Positions 8,976 to 18,871 of a stretch of DNA of 64,000 nucleotides are shown one piece after another. The notes beneath the pieces were generated by a model. It was not told where the DNA came from and searched no databases. It saw nothing but the letters and a program-made list of their open reading frames with translations. Source of the stretch: Glycomyces amatae (GTDB lineage Bacteria > Actinomycetota > Actinomycetes > Mycobacteriales > Micromonosporaceae). The DNA lies in NCBI RefSeq assembly GCF_020991375.1, contig NZ_JAJLQZ010000010.1:124001-188000 (forward strand), given 5' to 3'. The first letter of the stretch is position 1; each line of letters begins with the position of its first letter. The position numbers were made by a program, and so were the translations under genes.

Positions 8976-10241
8976 TTGCTGGCCTACATCACCGGGATCA
9001 TCCTCTTCGCGCTGGCGATCCTCATCTCCGTCAGCCTGCACGAGGCCGGCCACATGCTCACCGCCAAGGGCTTCGGCATGAAGGTCACCCGGTACTTCGT
9101 CGGCTTCGGGCCCACGCTGTGGTCCTTCCACCGGGGCGAGACCGAGTACGGCGTCAAGGGCATCCCGCTGGGCGGCTTCGTCAAGATCGTCGGCATGACC
9201 CCCCTCGAAGAGGAGGAGGAAGAGGTCACCGAGGCCGACAGGAAGCGCGTGTTCTGGCGCAAGCCCCTGTGGCAGCGCACCATCGTGCTCGCGGCCGGCT
9301 CCTTCACCCACTTCGTCATCGGCTTCGTCGCCCTGTGGATCCTCGTCTCCTTCGTCGGCGTCGTCGCCAACCCCGCCTACGCCGAGCAGCTCGAGCGGTC
9401 GCAGGAGGACGTGCGGGTCTCCGTCGCCGAGTGCCTGGCCGGCACCGACCCCGAGGCCGCCGTGGGCGACTGCGCCGAAGGCCAGATCCAGGGCCCGGCC
9501 TGGGCCGCCGGGATCGAGAGCGGCGACTCGATCACCACCGTGGACGGGACCGCCGTCGCCGACTGGGACTCCCTCCTCGAGGCCGTCTCCGGCCTGACCC
9601 CCGGCGAGCCGGTCGAGGTCGCCGTCGCGAACGGCGGCGCCGAGCGCACCGTCGAGGTCACCCCCTACGCCGCCGAGGCCGAGACCGAGGACGGCGGGAC
9701 CGAGACCGTCGCCCGCCTCGGCGTCTACGTCTACACCGACCCCGCCGTCAGCCCCACCACCGCCGTCGGCGCGGTCGACGGCGTCGGCGAGACCTTCAGC
9801 TACACCGGCGACATGTTCCGGGAGACCTTCATCGCCCTGGGCCAGCTGCCCTCGAAGATCCCGCCGCTGTGGGACGCGATCTTCGGCGGCGAGCGCAGCG
9901 ACGACTCGCCCGTGAGCGTCGTGGGCGCCTCGCGCCTGGGCGGCGAGATGGTCCAGTACGACCAGTGGGCCATGTTCTTCATGCTCCTGGTGGTCCTGAA
10001 CTACTTCATCGGCATCTTCAACCTGCTGCCGCTGCTGCCGATGGACGGCGGGCACATCGCCATCGCCTGGTACGAGAAGGCCCGCTCGTGGGTGGCCGCC
10101 AAGCGCGGCAGGCCCGACCCGGGGCGTGTCGACTACCTCAAGCTGATGCCGCTGACCTACGCTGTGATCGTCCTCCTGGGCGGCTTCATGCTGCTGACGA
10201 TCACCGCCGACATCGTCAATCCGATCACCATCTTCAATTAA
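8976..10241 (+). CDS. rseP: RseP/Rip1-type site-2 zinc metalloprotease
   Basis: A 421-residue intramembrane protease that cleaves membrane-bound anti-sigma factors and similar targets (family M50). TM1 carries the zinc ligands HEAGH (residues 22-26). A PDZ domain spans roughly residues 165-230. The third metal ligand is in [11 protein letters not shown] near residue 350, followed by the final TM. The start is a TTG 6 nt after AAGGAG. The acidic insert EEEEEE around residue 80 is not conserved in the family as far as I recall. It sits between two MEP-pathway genes, as in many actinobacteria. Confidence 0.92.
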   Translation: MLAYITGIILFALAILISVSLHEAGHMLTAKGFGMKVTRYFVGFGPTLWSFHRGETEYGVKGIPLGGFVKIVGMTPLEEEEEEVTEADRKRVFWRKPLWQRTIVLAAGSFTHFVIGFVALWILVSFVGVVANPAYAEQLERSQEDVRVSVAECLAGTDPEAAVGDCAEGQIQGPAWAAGIESGDSITTVDGTAVADWDSLLEAVSGLTPGEPVEVAVANGGAERTVEVTPYAAEAETEDGGTETVARLGVYVYTDPAVSPTTAVGAVDGVGETFSYTGDMFRETFIALGQLPSKIPPLWDAIFGGERSDDSPVSVVGASRLGGEMVQYDQWAMFFMLLVVLNYFIGIFNLLPLLPMDGGHIAIAWYEKARSWVAAKRGRPDPGRVDYLKLMPLTYAVIVLLGGFMLLTITADIVNPITIFN

Positions 10242-10269
10242 TCCGCGAATACAGGTGAAAACTAGACCC

Positions 10270-11448
<1,179 letters not shown>

Positions 11449-11452
11449 GTGT

Positions 11453-11478
11453 CGGATCGCCGACTCCCCGGCGATCCC
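11453..11478 (+). terminator. Terminator of dxr-rseP-ispG
   Basis: 9-bp stem GGATCGCCG (11454-11462) with CGGCGATCC (11469-11477), directly after the ispG stop. Confidence 0.65.
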
Positions 11479-11670
11479 GACCTGACTACGCTGGAGCCGA
11501 GGCACCAGTTCAGTGCGCCCCCGCTCGCGCTTGAATCCGACATTACGACCTTTTTGTGCGAAATTCCACATTCGCGACTCGGAGGATTCGGCCAGACGGC
11601 CGGACGGGGCCCCGCATAATGACTTCCGTGCCCGCAAGGCGCCTGCGCCCGCGAAAGGGGAGCCATCGAC

Positions 11671-12198
11671 ATGGGGAAGTTCGAACGCCAGATATCCGAA
11701 GGCGTCACCAAGTACTACTGGTACCCCGGGGAGAAGGTCGACTGGATCAGGGGCGCGCTGACCGTCCTGGGCGGCGGCCTCCTGTTCGCCCTGATCTACG
11801 TGGTCAGCAAGAACAGCCTCCTCGCCGCCGTCATCGCGGGCACCGCCGTCCTGGCGGTCGTGGGCGCCTACCTCGGCCGCCGCGACGCCGCCGGCCTCTC
11901 GGAGTTCCACGACCCCGCGACCGAGCGCCGCGAGGCCGTCATCGACGGCACCCGCGCCGCCTGGCGCGGCACCCTCCAGGGCCTGCTGTACGCCGGATCG
12001 GCCATGCTCGTGCTGAACATGCCGCACGACGGCTTCCTCGCCGACTGGGTCCTGCCGTTCGTGCCCTCGATCATCGGCGCGCTCGCCCACTCCGGCGGGA
12101 TGCTCTGGGAGCGGCTCGCCCAGGAGGTCACCGCCGAGGACCCGCGGGCCGCCGCGGCCGACGCCGAGGAGCCCGCGAAGGAACTCGAATCGGCCTGA
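11671..12198 (+). CDS. Hypothetical membrane protein, 175 aa
   Basis: I do not recognise a family. The protein has a cytoplasmic N-terminus rich in Lys/Tyr/Trp (residues 1-28), two closely spaced TM segments (about 29-45 and 49-66), an acidic/basic linker, and two further hydrophobic stretches (about 107-122 and 126-142), ending in an Ala/Glu-rich tail. It has a clear RBS (AAGGGGAG) before the ATG and its own terminator, so expression is likely. A possible -10 box lies near 11615. It is monocistronic between the ispG terminator and a non-coding stretch. Confidence 0.75.
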   Translation: MGKFERQISEGVTKYYWYPGEKVDWIRGALTVLGGGLLFALIYVVSKNSLLAAVIAGTAVLAVVGAYLGRRDAAGLSEFHDPATERREAVIDGTRAAWRGTLQGLLYAGSAMLVLNMPHDGFLADWVLPFVPSIIGALAHSGGMLWERLAQEVTAEDPRAAAADAEEPAKELESA

Positions 12199-12210
12199 CC
12201 CGACGTCAGA

Positions 12211-12240
12211 GGCCCGCGCGACCCGAGGGGTCCGCGGGCC
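12211..12240 (+). terminator. Terminator after the 175-aa membrane protein gene
   Basis: Stem GGCCCGCG (12211-12218) with CGCGGGCC (12233-12240), just after the stop codon. Confidence 0.65.
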
Positions 12241-12589
12241 TTCGCGCGTGGTGAGCCGACGCGGGGCGACTGCACGCCGCCTGGGTTGGACAGGCGGGGC
12301 GCTCGACCGCGGGAGGTGTCGTACACCGCCCTCCCGGTCGGAACCGGGCGGCGGCACTACCGCGGGAGCAGCGCCCCGCGCCGGCTCGGTAGGAGAGGCT
12401 TCGCGGGGACCGGCCCTTCGGTGTGAAGCCGCGGGTCGAACACGGGTTCGGCCCGGCGCGCCGGTCTGATCAGGATGCTGCTTGACGCCCCGAAACGCAA
12501 GAGGTTTTCGCCCCGCCGCGGCCGGTTTTTCGGCGTCGTCTCGGTAACGGAGTCACAGCGGTCCCGCAGGTCCCGCATGCCGCCCCGGT
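12241..12589 (+). other. 350-nt gene-free stretch with nested hairpins
   Basis: No credible ORF. It holds a perfect 9-bp outer stem (CGCGGGGCG 12260-12268 with CGCCCCGCG 12372-12380) enclosing two or three hairpins: 12277-12283/12291-12297 (7 bp, 7-nt loop), 12310-12316/12330-12336, and the alternative 12333-12338/12343-12348 with a CGGA tetraloop. A run of five T lies at 12526-12530. The next gene (map) seems to have its own promoter, so this is not obviously its leader. It could be a small structured RNA, but G+C richness alone makes hairpins common here. Confidence 0.35.
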
Positions 12590-12595
12590 TAGGCT
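12590..12595 (+). promoter_or_regulatory. -10 box, leaderless map
   Basis: TAGGCT ends 6 nt before the ATG at 12602, with no Shine-Dalgarno sequence. Confidence 0.5.
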
Positions 12596-12601
12596 TGCCC
12601 G

Positions 12602-13498
12602 ATGAGTTCACGTCCCGCGCTGCGCCCAGGCCGGCAGAGTCCCCGCAGGAGCGTCCCCGACTCCATCGAACGCCCCGAGTACGTCGGCAAGCCCGCGCCG
12701 TCCCCCTTCACCGGCAGCGAGGTCAAGGACGCCGAGACCGTCGAGCGGATGCGCGTCGCCGGCCGCATCGCCGCCGACGCCCTCGTCGAGGCCGGCAAGG
12801 CCGTCGTCCCCGGCACCACCACCGACGAACTCGACGCGCTCGTCCACGAGTACCTGTGCGACCTGGGCGCCTACCCCTCGACCCTCGGCTACCGCGGGTA
12901 CCCCAAGTCCTGCTGCACCTCGGTCAACGAGGTCATCTGCCACGGCATCCCCGACTCCACCGTCGTCCGCGACGGCGACATCGTCAACATCGACATCACC
13001 GCCTTCATCGGCGGCGTCCACGGCGACTGCAACGCCACCTTCCTCGCCGGGGACGTCTCCCAGGAGGCCCGCGACCTCGTCGAGCGCACCTGGAAGGCCA
13101 CCTGGCGCGGCATCAAGGCCGTCAAGCCCGGCCGGCGGCTCAACGTCGTCGGCAAGGTCATCGAGGCCTACGCCGACCGCTTCGGCTACGGCGTCGTCCG
13201 CCAGTTCACCGGCCACGGCATCGGCACCGCCTTCCACTCCGGGCTCTACGTGCCGCACTACGACAACCCCGGGCTCGAGGTCGAGATCGAGACCGGCATG
13301 ACCTTCACGATCGAGCCGATGATCAACCTCGGCACGGCCGAGCACGAGATGTGGGACGACGGCTGGACCGCCGTCACCCGCGACCGCAAGTGGACCGCCC
13401 AGTTCGAGCACACCCTCCTGGTGACCGACGACGGCTGCGAGATCCTCACCCTGCCCTCCACCGGCGTCCCCGCCGGCACCCCCGAGGGGCAGGGGTGA
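12602..13498 (+). CDS. map: Methionine aminopeptidase, type I
   Basis: A 298-residue dinuclear metal peptidase that removes the initiator Met from nascent proteins. An N-terminal extension of about 40 residues with Pro/Arg motifs is characteristic of the actinobacterial MetAP1c/MapB class. The five metal ligands are visible: Asp in [10 protein letters not shown] and in GDCNATF, His in GHGIGTAFH, Glu in FTIEPMI, and Glu in QFEHTLLV. The length is normal for the extended class. Monocistronic; it converges on the FtsX-type permease gene. Confidence 0.95.
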   Translation: MSSRPALRPGRQSPRRSVPDSIERPEYVGKPAPSPFTGSEVKDAETVERMRVAGRIAADALVEAGKAVVPGTTTDELDALVHEYLCDLGAYPSTLGYRGYPKSCCTSVNEVICHGIPDSTVVRDGDIVNIDITAFIGGVHGDCNATFLAGDVSQEARDLVERTWKATWRGIKAVKPGRRLNVVGKVIEAYADRFGYGVVRQFTGHGIGTAFHSGLYVPHYDNPGLEVEIETGMTFTIEPMINLGTAEHEMWDDGWTAVTRDRKWTAQFEHTLLVTDDGCEILTLPSTGVPAGTPEGQG

Positions 13499-13612
13499 CG
13501 GCGCCCCCGGCGATGGCACCCGCTTCCTAAGCTGAGGCGGGGCGGCGCCGGTCAGAGAGATGTCGATGTCTCCGAGGGGTTGAGCCGGCGCCGCCTCCGC
13601 GAGCGACGCGAA

Positions 13613-13638
13613 AGGGCCCGCCGAGACCGGCGGGCCCT
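13613..13638. terminator. Bidirectional terminator, map / permease
   Basis: Perfect 11-bp stem (13613-13623 with 13628-13638), loop AGAC, between convergent genes. Confidence 0.8.
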
Positions 13639-13652
13639 CTCCTTCGCGGCGG

Positions 13653-16517
13653 TTACGTCAGCCGCCGCTCGCTGGGCAGCCTCGCCTTCGTGAACACCAG
13701 CGCCCCGATCGCCGCGATGACCGGGACGGCCAGCAGGATGATCGCGAAGTTCGCCCACGGCAGCTCCCAGCCGTAGAGCGTCTCGAACGGGTACTGGCTC
13801 TGGAGCGGCCGGTTGAGCGCCTCGCGGATGAGCGCGTACCCCAGGACCCCCGCGACCGTGCCGAGGACGGCGCCGAACAGGGCGATCATGACCGTCTGCC
13901 ACATCGCGAACCGCTTGCGCAGGCCCGGGCCCGCGCCGACCGCCCCGAGCGTCGTCATGTCCTGGCGCTGCTCGGCGATGATGAGGCCGGTCGAGACCGC
14001 CGTGGAGCCGAGGGTGATGAGCGCGCACAGCCCCGCGACGGCCAGCATCACGTAGAACGTGAAGGGGTCGTTGTAGTCGGTCATCGCGACGTCCGCGGCG
14101 GCGCCGCCGTCGGCCAGGCCGCCGCCGAGGTCCTCGTTGACCCCCTCGACGACCGCGCTGTCGACCACGGTGGAGGTCTCCACCAGGTACGTGCGGCCCC
14201 AGTCCCATTCGGCCATGCCGAGCCGCTCCGCGGCGCCGGGCCCGAGGAAGACCCCGGAGTACCCGAGCAGCTCCTTGTCCACGGCCATGGCGGGGAGCTC
14301 GACCTCGTACACCGCCACGGCCTCCGAGGAGCCGTCGCCCTCGTCGTAGCGCTGCATCGTCTGCTCGAAGACCGCGGTCCCCGCGTCGGTCACCGCCCAC
14401 GGGTCCGACACGATCACGCCGCCGTCCTCCAGCAGCGCCACCGCCGCGTCGAGCTCCTCGCCCTCGAGTTCGGTGTAGGCCGCGACGATGTCCGGATCGG
14501 TCGAGGCGGGGACGCCGTAGATGCCGTACCCGTCGCCGGCCGCGGTCTCGTCGCAGCGGGGGTCCTCCCGGGCCGCGTCCACGGCGGCCGCCATCTCCTC
14601 CTCGGTCGGGCGGTTCCCCTCCGCCGCGACCTGGCCCGCGGGGCTGCTCCAGTACGAGCACATGTTGGCCTCGGGCCGGAGCAGGGCCAGGTCGCAGTAC
14701 ACCTCTTCATCGGGGAACTCCGCCTCCCGGCCGCAGGACCCCACGGGGTCGTAGAACGGGATCGCGGTGATTCGGGGGTCGTCGAGGCGCTGCCCGAGCT
14801 TCACCGCGGCCTCGTCCGCCGCGGCGTCCCAGTCGAGCTGCTCCACCATCTCCCCGGTCTCCGGGTCGTAGTCGCCCTGGTTGTACAGGTTGAGCGTCAA
14901 GGACCCCTGCGGCAGCATGTGCTCCGCGTGGCTCTCCATGCGGACGTTGTCGGCCGCCACGACCATGGAGAAGGCCATGCCCCCGGCCACGACGCCGAGC
15001 ACGGCGGCGATCGCCGGCGCCGCCGAACCGCGGTTGCGGCCCGCCTCCCGCAGCGCCATCCGCGGCGCGAGCGGCAGCCAGCGGCCCAGCCGCGCCGTCA
15101 GCGCCAGGATCGCCGGGGTGCAGGAGACCAGCCCCAGCTGCAGCAGGACGATCGCGCCGGCCATGAGCTGTATGTTCCAGATCGTGATGCCCGCCAGCCC
15201 CGAGGCGATGCCCGCGCCGACCATGACCAGGCCGATCACCAGCCAGCGCTTGGAGCCCTTGCGGCCCGGGGTGCGGCCCATGAGCGCCGCGACCACGTTG
15301 ACGCGGGAGGCGCTCACGGCCGCGGCGAGGGCCGACAGCAGCCCGGTGCCGATCGCGACGGCGACGAGCGCGGCCTGGAGCCACGGCAGGACTCGCAGTC
15401 CGGCGCTGCGGTGGCCGAACAGCTGCTCGAGCCACGGCATCCCGATCGCGACCGCCGCGACGCCGATCGCGATCGCCGCGACGGCCGCGATGATGCCGAA
15501 GAGGGCGCCGCCGGCGAGGACGGTGTTGCGGATCTGCGCGGGGGTGGCGCCGTTGGCGCTCATGAGCGCGAACTCGCGGGAGCGGCGCCGGGTGCTGATC
15601 GCGAAGGCGGGACCCGCCAGGAGGACGACCTCCATGACCACGACCACCACGATGAGCGCGTAGATCGTGAGCAGGTAGTCGTCGTCCGGGGACATGACGA
15701 AGTCGTCGTCCGGCGCCGTCGAGGGCCGGTCGAGCAGCGAGGTCGCCCACACGGTCACGCCGATCTCGTTGAGCGCCAGCGCGTCCTCGTAGGTCAGCTC
15801 CTCCGGGACGTCCACCAGCCACCCGGACGAGGAGTCCGGGAAGAACGAGGCGATCGCGTACCGCCCGTTGAGGTCCCACGGCACCTCGATGATGCCGCTG
15901 ACCTCGTGCTCCTCATCGGAGGCGCCGCCGACGAGCGTGATCGAGTCGCCGACGCCGACTTCGAGGTACTCGGCCGCGGCGGCGGTGAGGACCACCTCGT
16001 CCCGGACCGGGGCCGAGCCCTCGAGGTACTCCAGCCCGGCCGCCTCGTAGGTCCGGTCGGCCAGGTCGTAGCCGACGACGCCGATGCCGCCGACCCCGTC
16101 GGGGGTCTCGACCTGCGCCTCCTCGCCGCCGTAGAGGTCGTAGGGGACGACCCAGCTGCCCACCGGGAGCGCCGCGAGGACCTCCATGTCGGTGAGCGAC
16201 GCGGGCGCGGCCTCCTCCTCTTCCCCCTCGGCGGGGGCGGTCATGTCGTACCACGGGTACTGGCCGTCCCAGGTGTACTGCGTGATCGGCTCGCCGGGAC
16301 TGACCGGCTCGATGTAGGCGTCGTTCTCGCCGAGGTGCTGCTCGGCGGTCTCCTCCGCGGACAGGTCGATCGTGTCGTAGGCGCTGGCGCCGATCGCGAC
16401 GCCCAGGATCGGGATGCCCAGCAGCGTGATCGAGAGCACCGATCGTCCCTTGTAGCGCATGGCCTCGCGCCGGGCGATCCGCAGCGCCAGGCGGAGGCCC
16501 CCCATCGGCGACCCCAT
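13653..16517 (-). CDS. FtsX-type ABC transporter permease
   Basis: A 954-residue membrane protein with the duplicated FtsX architecture. TM1 is near residues 22-45 after a cationic start; a large extracellular domain (about 50-285) precedes TMs in 285-510; a second extracellular domain (about 530-800) follows; the last TMs lie at 810-945. Large acidic extracellular domains are usual in actinobacterial antimicrobial-peptide or lipoprotein-type exporters. Its ATG directly follows the stop of the ATPase gene (16518), so the two are coupled. With the ATPase and PadR gene it forms one minus-strand operon. Substrate unknown; drug or peptide efflux is the usual inference for PadR-controlled pairs. 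Confidence 0.9.
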   Translation of the reverse strand: MGSPMGGLRLALRIARREAMRYKGRSVLSITLLGIPILGVAIGASAYDTIDLSAEETAEQHLGENDAYIEPVSPGEPITQYTWDGQYPWYDMTAPAEGEEEEAAPASLTDMEVLAALPVGSWVVPYDLYGGEEAQVETPDGVGGIGVVGYDLADRTYEAAGLEYLEGSAPVRDEVVLTAAAAEYLEVGVGDSITLVGGASDEEHEVSGIIEVPWDLNGRYAIASFFPDSSSGWLVDVPEELTYEDALALNEIGVTVWATSLLDRPSTAPDDDFVMSPDDDYLLTIYALIVVVVVMEVVLLAGPAFAISTRRRSREFALMSANGATPAQIRNTVLAGGALFGIIAAVAAIAIGVAAVAIGMPWLEQLFGHRSAGLRVLPWLQAALVAVAIGTGLLSALAAAVSASRVNVVAALMGRTPGRKGSKRWLVIGLVMVGAGIASGLAGITIWNIQLMAGAIVLLQLGLVSCTPAILALTARLGRWLPLAPRMALREAGRNRGSAAPAIAAVLGVVAGGMAFSMVVAADNVRMESHAEHMLPQGSLTLNLYNQGDYDPETGEMVEQLDWDAAADEAAVKLGQRLDDPRITAIPFYDPVGSCGREAEFPDEEVYCDLALLRPEANMCSYWSSPAGQVAAEGNRPTEEEMAAAVDAAREDPRCDETAAGDGYGIYGVPASTDPDIVAAYTELEGEELDAAVALLEDGGVIVSDPWAVTDAGTAVFEQTMQRYDEGDGSSEAVAVYEVELPAMAVDKELLGYSGVFLGPGAAERLGMAEWDWGRTYLVETSTVVDSAVVEGVNEDLGGGLADGGAAADVAMTDYNDPFTFYVMLAVAGLCALITLGSTAVSTGLIIAEQRQDMTTLGAVGAGPGLRKRFAMWQTVMIALFGAVLGTVAGVLGYALIREALNRPLQSQYPFETLYGWELPWANFAIILLAVPVIAAIGALVFTKARLPSERRLT

Positions 16518-17240
16518 CTAGGACTCCGCCCCTTCGAGGAGGGTCTCGGCGTCGGGGAGCGGCGCGGAGGTGTCGACGACGCGGCCGTCGCGCAGGAACA
16601 CCACGCGGTCGGCCCAGCCGGCGTGCCGGGCGTCGTGGGTGACGAGCAGGCCCGCGGCCCCGGCGTCGCAGCGGCGCCGCAGGAGCTTGAGGACCTCCTC
16701 GCCGGTGGTCGAGTCGAGGGCGCCGGTCGGCTCGTCGGCGAGCACGAGCCGCCGGTCGCCGATGAGGGCCCGCGCGATCGCGACGCGCTGGGCCTGGCCG
16801 CCGGAGAGCTCGTCGGGGAACCGGTCGGCCTGCTTGGCGTCGAGCCCGACCTCTTCGAGCGCGGCGAGCGCCAGCTTGCGGGCCTTGCCGGTCCCCGTCC
16901 CGTCGAGTTCGAGCGGCAGGGCCGCGTTCTCGGCGGCCGTCAGGCTCGGCACCAGGTTGTAGTCCTGGAAGACGTAGCCGACGCTGCGGCGCCGCATCGC
17001 CGCGAGCTTCTTCTTGTTGAGCGAGGCGAGGACGATGCCCTCGACGAGCACCTCGCCCGAGGTGGGGGCGTCGAGCCCGCCCGCCAGGTTGAGGAGCGTG
17101 GACTTGCCGGACCCCGAGGGGCCCATGATGGCCACGAACTCGCCGGCGGCGATCTGGAGGTCGGTGTCGATGAGGGCGTTGACGGCGTTCTCGCCGCTGC
17201 CGTGCACGCGGCTCACGCCTTTCAGGTGCAGGACGGTCAT
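16518..17240 (-). CDS. ABC transporter ATP-binding protein (MacB/LolD type)
   Basis: A 240-residue ATPase partner of the downstream FtsX-type permease. It carries Walker A GPSGSGKST (about residue 40), signature LSGGQAQR (about 145), Walker B LVLADEPTGALD (about 166) and the switch His in VTHDARHAG. It acts at the inner face of the membrane. The C-terminus is short and lacks a regulatory domain. It follows the padR gene by 19 nt, so it is probably under PadR control. Confidence 0.93.
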   Translation of the reverse strand: MTVLHLKGVSRVHGSGENAVNALIDTDLQIAAGEFVAIMGPSGSGKSTLLNLAGGLDAPTSGEVLVEGIVLASLNKKKLAAMRRRSVGYVFQDYNLVPSLTAAENAALPLELDGTGTGKARKLALAALEEVGLDAKQADRFPDELSGGQAQRVAIARALIGDRRLVLADEPTGALDSTTGEEVLKLLRRRCDAGAAGLLVTHDARHAGWADRVVFLRDGRVVDTSAPLPDAETLLEGAES

Positions 17241-17259
17241 GGGGGCATCGGCTCTCTTG

Positions 17260-17859
17260 TCAGCGGGCTTCGGTCTGGTCGAGGTCAGGGCTCGCGAGGT
17301 CTGCCGGGTCCGGGTCGGGCTCGGCCGCGAAAGGGGAGGGGGCCGGGAGTTCCGACCGGGCCACGACGGCCTCGGTGTGGTCGAGCCAGCGGATCTCCGC
17401 CTCGGCCCGGAAGATCATCGACTCCAGGACCAGGCGCCACGCCAGCTCGGCGTGGTCCTCGGCGGCCTTGAGGCGCGTGAACTCCTGGAGCAGGCGCAGG
17501 GTGGCGGTGCGCTGGCGCTGGATGACGTCGGCGACGTCCACGCCGGGGGTGGTCACGGCCAGGGCGAGCTTGATCGTCAGCTCGTCGCGGGGCCGGTCGG
17601 CGGCCTGCACGGGGGAGGCGAACCACCCCGCGAGGTGGTGCCGCCCGGCGTCGGTGATCCGGTAGGGGCGCTGGCCGGAGTCGTTCTCGGGCAGGGCCTC
17701 GACCAGCTGGTCCCGCTCGAGCCGGTTGAGGGTGGTGTAGACCTGCCCGATGTTGAGCGGCCAGGTGTTGCCGGTGGCGCTCTCGAAGGCGGCCCGCAGC
17801 TGGTAGCCGTAGGCGGGTCCGCGTTCGAGCAGCGCCAGGAGGCTGTGCTTGACACTCAT
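17260..17859 (-). CDS. PadR family transcriptional regulator
   Basis: A 199-residue repressor, PadR subfamily 1. A winged-helix domain spans residues 1-80 (HSLLALLERGPAYGYQL, with the wing near residue 60), followed by a C-terminal helical dimerisation domain and an acidic Asp/Pro-rich tail. The start is ATG 17859, where PadR proteins normally begin; an in-frame start at 17916 would lie within the operator. It is the first gene of the operon with the ABC ATPase and permease, so autoregulation and ligand-released efflux are likely. Confidence 0.92.
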   Translation of the reverse strand: MSVKHSLLALLERGPAYGYQLRAAFESATGNTWPLNIGQVYTTLNRLERDQLVEALPENDSGQRPYRITDAGRHHLAGWFASPVQAADRPRDELTIKLALAVTTPGVDVADVIQRQRTATLRLLQEFTRLKAAEDHAELAWRLVLESMIFRAEAEIRWLDHTEAVVARSELPAPSPFAAEPDPDPADLASPDLDQTEAR

Positions 17860-17878
17860 GTCTGAACCCCGTATCGCT

Positions 17879-17905
17879 GGTACCTCTTCACCATGAAGAG
17901 ATACC
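17879..17905. promoter_or_regulatory. Likely PadR operator
   Basis: Inverted repeat with 12-bp arms (17879-17890 and 17894-17905; 11 of 12 pairs match) separated by CCA. It begins 20 bp upstream of the padR start. Further GGTAT/ATACC half-sites recur up to about 17965, suggesting several bound dimers. Confidence 0.65.
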
Positions 17906-17980
17906 GAGTATGGCATAACAGGTATGCATTCTCTAGATACGGGGTATGGATATATACGGTACCGCAGGTGAACGGCGGTG

Positions 17981-18397
17981 CTACCGGTCCGGGCGGCCCG
18001 GCCAGGGGGTCGCGACGGGCTCGCCGACGGCGAGCCTCCAGCGCGCCAGCGACACCGCCGAGTCGGTGTACATGCGCAGGCATATCTCGCGCTCGCTCGG
18101 CTCGGTCGCGGCCACGCCCGCCCGCCACGCCGTGGTCACGTTCAGCTCGACGGCCAGCAGCAGCGCCCCCGCCGCGGCCGCGTCCCCGGCGTGCTCGATG
18201 TCGTACCCCGCCTCGGCCGGGGCCGCCTCGAGTCCGTGCGCGTCGTAGTAGTCCAGCAGCGCGTCGCGCCGCGAGCGGTGCTCGGCCTCGAGGGCCTCGG
18301 CCAGCGACCGCGGGTCGCCGTCCAGGTGGACCGCCATCGCCCCGTAGGCGTAGATCGCCGCGTACTCGGCCGCCAGGCCGGTGTCCACCGCCGTCAT
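17981..18397 (-). CDS. DUF4439 ferritin-like protein
   Basis: A 138-residue protein matching the actinobacterial DUF4439 ferritin-like family: a four-helix arrangement with GLAAEYAAIYAYG near the N-terminus, a charged helix (EALEAEHRSRRDALLDYY) and two more helices. Function unknown. Its ATG overlaps the stop of the upstream lipoprotein gene by 4 nt (ATGA), so the two are coupled and probably work together at the membrane. It lacks a signal peptide of its own. In other actinomycetes a related gene also lies next to rimP. Confidence 0.75.
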   Translation of the reverse strand: MTAVDTGLAAEYAAIYAYGAMAVHLDGDPRSLAEALEAEHRSRRDALLDYYDAHGLEAAPAEAGYDIEHAGDAAAAGALLLAVELNVTTAWRAGVAATEPSEREICLRMYTDSAVSLARWRLAVGEPVATPWPGRPDR

Positions 18398-18789
18398 GCG
18401 AGCACCGCCGCGTGGGCGGCGCGGGACGCGGCGATCTCCCCGAGGACCACCGCGTAGTCGGACTCGGTCGCCAGGCACGAGTCGGCGGCCTCGCGGCTGC
18501 CGGTCGACTCCGCCTCTGCCAGCGCCGCGGCGTCCGCCGGAGCCGCGGCCTCCTCTTCGGAGACCACATTGGGCAGCAGCAGCCGCTCCAGGGTCTCGAC
18601 GTGCGTCAGGTGGTCCTGCGCGATGTCGCCGTACCCCAAGGCTTCCGCCCCCTTCGCCAGTGTGCGGGCAGTGCGGAGCGCGGCGGTGAGGTCCGCGTCG
18701 GAGGTGATGATCTGCGCCTTCTCCCGGGTGCACCCGGCGGCCGCGAGAACGGCCGCCCCCACCAGGAGTCCGCGTCGGGTCGTGAACAC
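18394..18789 (-). CDS. Tat-type lipoprotein, unknown function
   Basis: A 131-residue protein with GTG start. The N-terminus has twin arginine (TTRRGLL) and a lipobox AAAGC (Cys at residue 20), so a short Tat or Sec lipoprotein anchored outside the cell is predicted. The mature part is helical, alanine-rich and resembles half of a ferritin-like bundle, with an acidic EEEAAAP linker. Possibly this and the coupled DUF4439 gene derive from one family. A GAAACT box lies 6 nt before the GTG, so it may be leaderless. Divergent from rimP. Confidence 0.7.
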   Translation of the reverse strand: MFTTRRGLLVGAAVLAAAGCTREKAQIITSDADLTAALRTARTLAKGAEALGYGDIAQDHLTHVETLERLLLPNVVSEEEAAAPADAAALAEAESTGSREAADSCLATESDYAVVLGEIAASRAAHAAVLA

Positions 18790-18834
18790 CCACCCAGTTT
18801 CCCAGGCCGCCTTTCCATTCTGTCTCCGGGCGGT

Positions 18835-18840
18835 TAACCT
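18835..18840 (+). promoter_or_regulatory. -10 box before rimP
   Basis: TAACCT, 31 nt before the rimP ATG, in the short gap to the divergent lipoprotein gene. Probably the main promoter of rimP-nusA-ylxR-infB. Confidence 0.4.
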
Positions 18841-18871
18841 CGGCGAAATAGCCGATAAGAGAGGTGTGCGC

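Noticed and set aside
12420-12450. Minus-strand T-arm-like sequence (GTTCGACC loop with a pairing 5-bp stem)
   Set aside because: No matching acceptor stem, D-arm or anticodon arm could be found around it; probably chance.
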